Source: Modicisalibacter sp033446685
Lineage (GTDB): Bacteria; Pseudomonadota; Gammaproteobacteria; Pseudomonadales; Halomonadaceae
Length of the DNA stretch: 64,000 nt
NCBI RefSeq assembly: GCF_033446685.1
Contig: NZ_JAWQLY010000009.1
Coordinates: 154,323 to 218,322 of the forward strand
Reading direction: 5' to 3'
This document shows, piece by piece, positions 37,564-44,668 of this stretch. The notes under the pieces are model-generated. The model worked only from the letters and a program-made list of their open reading frames with translations, ran no database searches and was not told the DNA's origin. The stretch's first letter is position 1. The number at the start of each line of letters is the position of its first letter. The position numbers and the translations under genes were made by a program.

Positions 37564-38493
37564 TCAGCGATACTCGATTCCCGCTGTCGACAGGCTGATA
37601 CGAGTCCCGGCCGTGCCTTGGACAATGGCCTCGATATTCGTCAGGGAACCAATGACCGCCTCCTTGTCAGTACGACGGGCGAAGTCGCAGGCGGCCTCGA
37701 CCTTAGGGCCCATGGAACCTGCCGCAAATGAGAGTTTTTCCAGCGCATCCGGATGAGCGCGGGCAATGGCTCGCTGACTGGGCTGGCCCCAGTCGACATA
37801 GGCAGCGTCGACGTCGGTGGCGATGACCAGCAGGTCACTGGCGAGTTCCTGGGCCAGGAGTGCCGAGCATGAATCCTTGTCGATGACCGCTTCGATACCG
37901 TGCAGTTTGCGTCCCTCATCGTAGATGGTCGGTATGCCCCCACCGCCGGCACAGATCACGACGCTGCCTTTCTCGAGCAGCCACTTCACCGGGCGGATCT
38001 CGAAGATGCGCTTGGGGCGCGGACTCGGGACCACCCGGCGAAAACAGTCACCATCGGGAGCGATGCTCCATCCTTTCTCTTTTGCCAAATGTTGGGCTTC
38101 CTGCTGCGAATAAACCGGGCCGATGGGTTTGCTCGGGTGCTGGAAAGCAGGATCGGAGGCGTCCACCTCGACCTGAGTGAGAATAGTGGCGAATGGGACC
38201 TCTACAGGTAGTAGATTCCCTAATTCCTGCTCGATCATGTAGCCGATCATGCCTTCCGTCTGAGCACCGAGTACATCCAGCGGGTAGGGGGCGACCCCGC
38301 TGTAGGCCGCACTCTGCAGGGCCAAGAGACCGACCTGGGGGCCATTGCCGTGGGCGATCACCACTTCGTTGCCGGAAATGATCTTGGCAAGCTGGGCACA
38401 GGCGATGCGTACATTCTCGCGCTGGTTATCCGCCGTCAATGGCTCACCACGACGAAGCAGTGCATTGCCGCCCAAGGCGGTGACGATGCGCAT
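37564..38493 (-). CDS. arcC: Carbamate kinase (arginine deiminase pathway)
   Basis: A 309-residue carbamate kinase with MRIVTALGGNALLRRGE at the N-terminus, AHGNGPQVGLLALQ and VICAGGGGIPTIYDEG. It transfers phosphate from carbamoyl phosphate to ADP, the ATP-yielding last step of arginine fermentation. It is the last gene of arcDABC; a 26-bp gap follows arcB. Confidence 0.95.
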   Translation of the reverse strand: MRIVTALGGNALLRRGEPLTADNQRENVRIACAQLAKIISGNEVVIAHGNGPQVGLLALQSAAYSGVAPYPLDVLGAQTEGMIGYMIEQELGNLLPVEVPFATILTQVEVDASDPAFQHPSKPIGPVYSQQEAQHLAKEKGWSIAPDGDCFRRVVPSPRPKRIFEIRPVKWLLEKGSVVICAGGGGIPTIYDEGRKLHGIEAVIDKDSCSALLAQELASDLLVIATDVDAAYVDWGQPSQRAIARAHPDALEKLSFAAGSMGPKVEAACDFARRTDKEAVIGSLTNIEAIVQGTAGTRISLSTAGIEYR

Positions 38494-38519
38494 CGAGTTT
38501 ATCTCCCATGCCGTGAGTG

Positions 38520-39530
38520 TCAGATATCGCCGAGGGTGGCAACCAGTACGGCCTTGATTGTGTGCATGCGGTTCTCGGCCTGTTCGAAGGCGATGCAGGC
38601 GGAGGATTCGAAGACCTCCTCAGTGACCTCGATGCCGCTCGCCAGCTCGGGATATTGCGCGGCGATCTGCTTGCCGACCTTGGTTTCAGCGTTATGGAAT
38701 GCCGGCAGGCAGTGCATGAACTTCACCCGGGGGTTGCCGCTGGCGTCCAGTAGGGCCTTGTTCACCTGATAGGGGGTCAGAAGCCGGATACGCTCGCCCC
38801 AGGTTTCCAAGGGTTCTCCCATGGAGACCCAGACGTCGGTATGAATGAAGTCTACGCCCTGGACCGCCTCGGCGGGTGTTTCGGTGAGTGTCAATCGACC
38901 ACCCGCTTCCTCGGCGAAACGTCGGCATATCTCAACATGCTCGGAATTCGGCCAGAGTTCCTTGGGTGCCCCGATGCGAACGTCCATGCCCAGTTTGGCG
39001 CCGACCAATAGCAATGAACTCCCCATGTTGTTACGTGCATCACCCAGATAGGCGTAGCTGATCTCGTGCAATGGCTTGTCACTGTGTTCGCGCATGGTCA
39101 ATACGTCAGCGAGCATCTGGGTTGGATGGTATTCATCGGTCAAGCCGTTGAAGACGGGAACGCCGGCATACGTATCCAACTCTTCGACAACGGCCTGACT
39201 GAACCCCCGATATTCGATGGCATCGTACATGCGGCCCAGGACCCGTGCCGTGTCCTTCATCGTTTCCTTGTGGCCGATCTGGGAAGATGTGGGGTCGATG
39301 TAGGTCACGTTTGCGCCCTGCTGATAAGCGGCCACTTCGAAGGCGCAGCGTGTACGGGTCGAGGTCTTCTCGAATATAAGCGCGATATTCTTGCCTTTCA
39401 GGTGTTGCCGTTCGCTGCCGGTGTACCTGGCGCGCTTCAGATCCCGGGAAAGATCAAGCAGGTAGCGCAGCTCGCGAGGACTGTGATGCATCAGGCTAAG
39501 CAAGCTACGGTTGTGAATGTTGAAGGCCAT
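38520..39530 (-). CDS. arcB: Ornithine carbamoyltransferase, catabolic type
   Basis: A 336-residue enzyme with the carbamoyl-phosphate motif KTSTRTRCAFE, HPTQMLADVLTM and HCLPAFHN. Its place between arcA and arcC and its length (anabolic forms are nearer 305-315) indicate the catabolic enzyme, which phosphorolyses citrulline to ornithine and carbamoyl phosphate. Confidence 0.94.
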   Translation of the reverse strand: MAFNIHNRSLLSLMHHSPRELRYLLDLSRDLKRARYTGSERQHLKGKNIALIFEKTSTRTRCAFEVAAYQQGANVTYIDPTSSQIGHKETMKDTARVLGRMYDAIEYRGFSQAVVEELDTYAGVPVFNGLTDEYHPTQMLADVLTMREHSDKPLHEISYAYLGDARNNMGSSLLLVGAKLGMDVRIGAPKELWPNSEHVEICRRFAEEAGGRLTLTETPAEAVQGVDFIHTDVWVSMGEPLETWGERIRLLTPYQVNKALLDASGNPRVKFMHCLPAFHNAETKVGKQIAAQYPELASGIEVTEEVFESSACIAFEQAENRMHTIKAVLVATLGDI

Positions 39531-39569
39531 GCAGGTTCACCTCGGAGATACAAATAGGATAGGGATGAA

Positions 39570-40823
39570 TCAGTAATTCACGGGTTCCCGAATGATTGGG
39601 CAGGTCATGCAATGGCCACCGCCGCGACCACGCCCCAGCTCACTGGCGTCGATTGTGATGACCTCGACCCCGGCCTTGCGCAGCAGCGTATTGGTGTAGG
39701 TGTTGCGGTCATAGCCGATGACTACGCCGGGTTCCAGGGCCACCACGTTGTTGCCGTCATCCCACTGCTCCCGCTCGGCCTCGTAGCTGTCGCCTCCCGT
39801 CTGCACCGTGCGTAGTTTCTTCAGGCCCAGGGCCGTGGCCACGACTTCGAGAAAACCCTGCTCTTCGCGGCGTACGTCGATGCCACCCGGCTTGTTTTCA
39901 TCGGGGCGCAGGCTGAATGCGACGATGGACTGCACGGCTTCTGGAAAGACCGTCACCAGATCGTGGTCACAGAAACTGAACACGGTATCCAGGTGCATGG
40001 CGGCACGGGATTTTGGCAGGCCCGCGACGATGATCCGCTCGGCCGCCCCCTGGTTGAACAACGACTGTGCTAGCTGACCAATCGCCTGGCGCGAGGTCCG
40101 CTCTCCCATGCCGATCAGCACGATGCCCTTGCCGAGCGGCATGACGTCGCCGCCTTCCAGCGAGGCCATGCCATGATCGATATCGGGATCGCCGTACCAG
40201 ACCTGGAAGCTGGCGTTGGCGAATTCGGGATGGAACTTGTAGATCGCGGAGGTCAGCAAGGTTTCCTGGCGGCGTGCCATCCAGTGCATGGGATTCAATG
40301 TCACGCCACCGTAAATCCAGCAGGTGGTATCCCGGGTGAACAGCGTGTTGGGGAGCGGGGGAAGAATGAAGCTCGAGTGGCCAAGATAGTCGCGGAACAT
40401 CCTGGCGATCACACTGGCGTGATCGCCAGGCAGGTCATCCCCCGAGACGCCTCCGATAAGGAATTCGGCGAGTCGACGCGGCTCCTGTTCTTCAATCCAG
40501 GCACGGACTTCCTGCTGTAAGCCCAGGCCTACCAGGTTGGCAGTGACCTTTCGGTCGAGAATCCATTTGCGGGCCTCGGGGTTCTTGACGATCTCTGCCA
40601 GCAGGTTATGCATTTCGAGAACTTCGATACCACGTTCGCGCATCTTGGTGATGAAGTCGAAATGGTCGCGCTTGGCCTGGTTGACCCAAATAACGTCGTC
40701 GAAGAGCAGGTCGTCGCAATTACTCGGGGTGAGCCGCTGGTGGGCCAATCCCGGCGAGCAGACCAGCACCTTGCGCAGTTTGCCGATTTCCGAATGAACG
40801 CCAAGTTGCAGTGGAAAAGTCAT
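39570..40823 (-). CDS. arcA: Arginine deiminase
   Basis: A 417-residue enzyme hydrolysing arginine to citrulline and ammonia. It starts LGVHSEIGKLRKVLVCSPG, has the guanidino-binding LEGGDVMPLG and HLDTVFSFCD, and ends with the catalytic cysteine in GRGGGHCMTCP (C405). It is the second gene of arcDABC, 58 bases after arcD. Ammonia production also counters acid stress. Confidence 0.96.
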   Translation of the reverse strand: MTFPLQLGVHSEIGKLRKVLVCSPGLAHQRLTPSNCDDLLFDDVIWVNQAKRDHFDFITKMRERGIEVLEMHNLLAEIVKNPEARKWILDRKVTANLVGLGLQQEVRAWIEEQEPRRLAEFLIGGVSGDDLPGDHASVIARMFRDYLGHSSFILPPLPNTLFTRDTTCWIYGGVTLNPMHWMARRQETLLTSAIYKFHPEFANASFQVWYGDPDIDHGMASLEGGDVMPLGKGIVLIGMGERTSRQAIGQLAQSLFNQGAAERIIVAGLPKSRAAMHLDTVFSFCDHDLVTVFPEAVQSIVAFSLRPDENKPGGIDVRREEQGFLEVVATALGLKKLRTVQTGGDSYEAEREQWDDGNNVVALEPGVVIGYDRNTYTNTLLRKAGVEVITIDASELGRGRGGGHCMTCPIIREPVNY

Positions 40824-40881
40824 GATGTACTCCTAAGGGCAAGGCCGGAATGCCGGCTCTGTAATTGGCGGGACTCCAAGT

Positions 40882-42309
40882 TCAGAGCGACAGATAACCG
40901 GTGTACAAGCCGTAGGCGGAAAGGCTGGCACCGATCAGGACGAAAGCGAAGATTAACTTTTCTACAGGGCGAAACACGGGCTGGTTCTGCTCACGCTTGG
41001 CCTTGGCAAAAAACAGCGCACCAGGTGCATAAAGTAGCGCTGAAAGCAGGATGTACTGAACACCCCCCGCGTAGACCAGCCAGGCACTATAGATGACGGC
41101 GACCAGTGCGATGAACAGGTCCTTGTTCCGTTGTCGTCTTTGAGATTCGTAGGTTTCACCTTTCCAGCTTACCAGCAGGGCATACGCCGCCGACCAGAAG
41201 TAGGGCAGCAGAATCATCGAGGTGGCCAGGTAGAATAGGCTTAGATACGTGGACTCGTTGAATAGGGTGAGTATGAGGAAAAGCTGAATCAGTCCGTTCG
41301 AGACCCACAGGGCATTGCTGGGTACCTGCTTGCGATTTTCCTTCTTCAGGAAATTCGGCATGGTATGGTCGCGCGCACCGGCGAACAGGATCTCCGCGCA
41401 CAGCAGTGTCCAGGCCAGCAGGCCTCCCGCCAGAGATACCACCAGGCCGAGGCTGATCAGGATGGACCCCCAGCGCCCCACGACCCGCTCCAGCACGCCA
41501 GCCATCGAGGGGTTCTGTAGGTTTGCCAGCTCCGGTTGTTGCATGATGCCCAAGGAAAGAATGTTCACCAGTACCAGCAAAAGCAGCACGCCCAGGAAAC
41601 CGACCACCGTGGCCTTGCCCACATCACTGCGCTTCTCGGCCCGCGCCGAATAGATGCTGGCACCTTCGATACCTATGAATACCCAGACAGTGACCAGCAT
41701 CATGTTCCGGACCTGATCCATAACGCTGCCAAGCTCTAGACTCCCTTGACCCCAGAAGTCGGTCCGGAAAATACCGGCATCGAACGCAAATAGCGTAATG
41801 ATAATGAAAAGGATCAGTGGCACGACTTTCGCTACCGTCGTGACGAGGTTGATGAAGGCGGCTTCCTTGATCCCGTTCAGTATCAGGAAATGAATGCCCC
41901 ACAGTAGAAGCGAGGAACACGCAATGGCCACAGGTGTGTTGCCTTCGCCAAAGACGGGAAAGAAATAACCCAAGGTGCTGAATAAAAGGACGAAATAACT
42001 GACGTTGCCGAGCCAGGCACTGATCCAATAGCCCCAGGCGGACGAGAATCCCATGTAGTCGCCGAAGCCAGCTTTGGCATAGGCATAAATACCCGAATCC
42101 AGGTCAGGCTTGCGGTTGGCCAGGGTCTGGAAGACGAAGGCCAGAGTCAGCATGCCTATCGCGGTTATTGCCCAACCGATCAGTACCGCGCCGGCGCTGG
42201 CACTTGCGGCCATGTTTTGTGGCAATGAGAAAATCCCCCCGCCGATCATCGAGCCGACGACCAGCGCGATAAGGGCCCCGAGTTTCAGTTTCTGTGTAGC
42301 CTGCGTCAT
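40882..42309 (-). CDS. arcD: Arginine/ornithine antiporter
   Basis: A 475-residue APC-family transporter with about 12 membrane segments, starting LGALIALVVGSMIGGGIFSL, the family's GSMIGGGIF substrate-binding loop. It exchanges external arginine for ornithine without net energy cost. As first gene of arcDABC it has an FNR box 164 bases upstream with a good -10. Confidence 0.94.
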   Translation of the reverse strand: MTQATQKLKLGALIALVVGSMIGGGIFSLPQNMAASASAGAVLIGWAITAIGMLTLAFVFQTLANRKPDLDSGIYAYAKAGFGDYMGFSSAWGYWISAWLGNVSYFVLLFSTLGYFFPVFGEGNTPVAIACSSLLLWGIHFLILNGIKEAAFINLVTTVAKVVPLILFIIITLFAFDAGIFRTDFWGQGSLELGSVMDQVRNMMLVTVWVFIGIEGASIYSARAEKRSDVGKATVVGFLGVLLLLVLVNILSLGIMQQPELANLQNPSMAGVLERVVGRWGSILISLGLVVSLAGGLLAWTLLCAEILFAGARDHTMPNFLKKENRKQVPSNALWVSNGLIQLFLILTLFNESTYLSLFYLATSMILLPYFWSAAYALLVSWKGETYESQRRQRNKDLFIALVAVIYSAWLVYAGGVQYILLSALLYAPGALFFAKAKREQNQPVFRPVEKLIFAFVLIGASLSAYGLYTGYLSL

Positions 42310-42445
42310 TATTTGTCTCTGGGGAAAATTGGCTGTTTATGCAACTTGCTTGGTAGTCATGCCTGGCTATCGGATGCGTGTTTAATTATCCAGTTAGGGG
42401 TGACCTTATGGGTACTAATGTAGCTTGACTGGTATTGCACGCTGC

Positions 42446-42486
42446 ATCATAGGCGATTGAATGCTAATAAAACTTGCGCTAAATCA
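42446..42486 (-). promoter_or_regulatory. FNR-type promoter of arcDABC
   Basis: TTGCGCTAAATCAA at 42473-42486 matches 8 of 10 consensus positions. On the minus strand TATGAT (42451-42446) begins 28.5 bp from the centre. ANR controls arcDABC in Pseudomonas aeruginosa from the same position, which supports the call. Confidence 0.72.
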
Positions 42487-42657
42487 AGTTTGCTGAAATA
42501 AACGGCAACCACTAACTAGAAGCCGAGGCTGGGCGATGACTTCGGATCGAGGGGCAGCGGCATGGCGTCTTGAATGAGAGCGAGCCGCCATCACCATTCA
42601 TCAGTCAATAATTAGCAACAGCGCCATAGATTACGAGAGAGTGTCGGTATCAATTAT

Positions 42658-42671
42658 TTGCTCTAAATCAA
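42658..42671 (+). promoter_or_regulatory. FNR-type box upstream of hsp20
   Basis: TTGCTCTAAATCAA differs from the arcDABC box 185 bp away in a single base. It lies 163 bases before the hsp20 start. I see no well-placed class II -10; TATAAC at 42732-42737 would put the box near -79. Confidence 0.55.
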
Positions 42672-42834
42672 ATTTCTTAATAATTCATACTTTTGACCTA
42701 CTTGAGTAAGCTTGTCAACAAGTGGTGGCGCTATAACTATTCATATCGAGGCTGCATTTCGATAACGGGATGCCTGTTTCGTAATGTACTCATATTATTA
42801 GTTCTCGCGAATGCGCGGAGACAGGAGCACTGCC

Positions 42835-43338
42835 GTGGACAAGACCGCCAACCAGCCTTTACAAACTAGCCAAGAGCCCTCCTCAGAACCGACTAACCAG
42901 TCCTTGAGTCCCTTGGAAGAGTTTGATCGCAGGCTTGAAGGATTTTTTGAACGCAGCTGGATGAAGCCCTTCTTCAAGGATGATCTTATAAAGGAGCGCC
43001 TAGGATTTTTCGGCCAGCATAATCCCAAGGTTGATATTGTCGATCGCGACAAAGAAATCATCGTTCGCGCAGAAATGCCTGGTGTAGATCGCAAGGAAAT
43101 TGATATCGAGATTACCGACCACTCATTGATGATCAAAGGGCATCGTTCAGGTGAAGCGAAAGAAGAAAAGGAAAAATATTACCATTCGGAGATGTGGCAA
43201 GGGGCTTTCGCTAGAACCATCGCCTTGCCGGTTGATGTGGATGAGCATCACGCTGAAGCTACATTTAAGGACGGTATACTTACGATCACTTTGCCTAAAG
43301 TCAAGCAGGATGTGCGTCGTAAAGTAGAAGTTAAATAA
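42835..43338 (+). CDS. Hsp20-family small heat-shock protein
   Basis: A 167-residue small heat-shock protein. A variable N-terminus is followed by the alpha-crystallin domain (PKVDIVDRDKEIIVRAEMPG) and the conserved ATFKDGILTITLPK near the end. I prefer the GTG at 42835, preceded by AGGAG at 8 bases, over the ATG at 42811. It holds unfolded proteins without ATP, apt for energy-poor cells. A terminator follows, then an alcohol dehydrogenase gene. Confidence 0.9.
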   Translation: MDKTANQPLQTSQEPSSEPTNQSLSPLEEFDRRLEGFFERSWMKPFFKDDLIKERLGFFGQHNPKVDIVDRDKEIIVRAEMPGVDRKEIDIEITDHSLMIKGHRSGEAKEEKEKYYHSEMWQGAFARTIALPVDVDEHHAEATFKDGILTITLPKVKQDVRRKVEVK

Positions 43339-43344
43339 GCCGAT

Positions 43345-43380
43345 GGCGTCGGTGATAATAGTTTAACCGACGCCACCTTT
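43345..43380 (+). terminator. Rho-independent terminator after hsp20
   Basis: GGCGTCGGT and ACCGACGCC form a perfect 9-bp stem with a 12-base loop, followed by ACCTTTTA. The T-tract is short, so read-through into the next gene is possible. Confidence 0.7.
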
Positions 43381-43399
43381 TATATGACCAGGTATCTAC

Positions 43400-44392
43400 A
43401 TGAAGGCTATGGTACTTGAGAAACGGGACGGATATCTTCAGGAGCGAGACCGGCCAATTCCCACTCCTGGCCAAGGGCAGGTATTGCTTAAGGTGGAAGC
43501 CTGTGCCGTATGCCGCACTGACCTGCATTTGTTGGATGGAGAGCTGCCAGATATCCATTATCCCATTATTCCCGGCCACGAGATCATTGGTCGCGTTGTC
43601 AGTTGTGGTTCTGGAGTTACGCTACAGCATGGCATGCGCTTGGGCGTCCCATGGCTGGGATACAGCTGTGGACATTGCCGTTATTGCATGAATGGGCAGG
43701 AAAACCTTTGTGATCGGGCCCGTTTTACCGGTTACCAGATCGATGGAGGCTTTGCCGAATATACCTTGGTAGACCATCGGTTCTGCTTTTCTATCAGCCC
43801 CGACTACAGTGCAGCAGAAGCAGCACCATTGATGTGCGCTGGCCTGATTGGTTACCGATCTTTAAGTATGTGTGGCGACGACCTGCAGCGCCTAGGTATC
43901 TTCGGCTTTGGCGCTGCGGCCCATATCATAGCCCAAATCGCACGATGGCAGGGTATCGAGCTGTACGCCTTTACTCGTTCGGGAGATGATCCTGCGCAAC
44001 TGTTTGCTCATCACATGGGGGCGACCTGGGTGGGTAACTCCGATCAACTTCCCGATGTGCTACTAGATGCGGCTATTATCTTTGCACCTATCGGTGAGCT
44101 TGTGCCCGCGGCATTGCGGGCAGTGCGCAAAGGCGGTGTGGTAGTCTGCGGCGGCATTCATATGAGTGATATCCCTTCCTTCCCCTATGCGTTGCTATGG
44201 GGCGAGCGCCAGTTGCGTTCTGTTGCTAACCTGACTCGCAAAGATGGCGATGAATTTCTGAAACTGGCTTCCAAAGCGGCGGTCCGGACCAAGGTAGAAT
44301 GTTATCCACTGCATGCCGCTAATGATGCTCTTCTACATCTTAGGGAAGGTAAGCTGACCGGTGCTGCTGTGTTGACGATGAACGGGAATTAA
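43400..44392 (+). CDS. Zinc-dependent alcohol dehydrogenase, AdhA-like
   Basis: A 330-residue MDR-family enzyme of the group with RLGVPWLGYSCGHCRYCMNG after the catalytic-zinc segments CAVCRTDLHLLDGE and PGHEIIGRV. The coenzyme-binding motif is FGFGAAAH, slightly altered from GxGxxG. Members of this group are recurrent in low-oxygen and stress gene clusters and often follow hsp20. It has its own weak AGGT ribosome site and is 61 bases after hsp20. Confidence 0.87.
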   Translation: MKAMVLEKRDGYLQERDRPIPTPGQGQVLLKVEACAVCRTDLHLLDGELPDIHYPIIPGHEIIGRVVSCGSGVTLQHGMRLGVPWLGYSCGHCRYCMNGQENLCDRARFTGYQIDGGFAEYTLVDHRFCFSISPDYSAAEAAPLMCAGLIGYRSLSMCGDDLQRLGIFGFGAAAHIIAQIARWQGIELYAFTRSGDDPAQLFAHHMGATWVGNSDQLPDVLLDAAIIFAPIGELVPAALRAVRKGGVVVCGGIHMSDIPSFPYALLWGERQLRSVANLTRKDGDEFLKLASKAAVRTKVECYPLHAANDALLHLREGKLTGAAVLTMNGN

Positions 44393-44510
44393 TAGCTATG
44401 GCTAACTAACTGCATTCGAGGTGAAAGCTAGCCAAAAATTAAAATTGCCGTGCGAATAAAAATTAGCAACGACATGGCCCCATGAAAACATCAGAAGATC
44501 TGAGCCAGTA

Positions 44511-44573
44511 TTGTTTCAGGTCAACTTTTTAATGTGGGTTATTTCTCCAAAGACATCAGAACTACCTTACAAT
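44511..44573 (+). promoter_or_regulatory. FNR-like box and -10 upstream of acyl-CoA synthetase
   Basis: TTGTTTCAGGTCAA (44511-44524) resembles an FNR box in TTG and GTCAA. TACAAT at 44568-44573 would give a start near 44580 with the box at about -62, a class I position. No good -35 is visible, fitting an activator-dependent promoter. Confidence 0.5.
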
Positions 44574-44668
44574 GATTCCTCCGTCACCTCGTGTTTAGAG
44601 GCCGTGCTAGTCTCAAGCACGTACGCGATGAACCGGCGCACAGAGGGGACCTCGATCGGAGAGGATCA

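Noticed and set aside
36568..37731. 387-codon plus-strand frame across the HlyD-like gene
   Set aside because: Gly/Arg/Asp-rich shadow of the HlyD coiled coil; it runs through the arcC 3' end.
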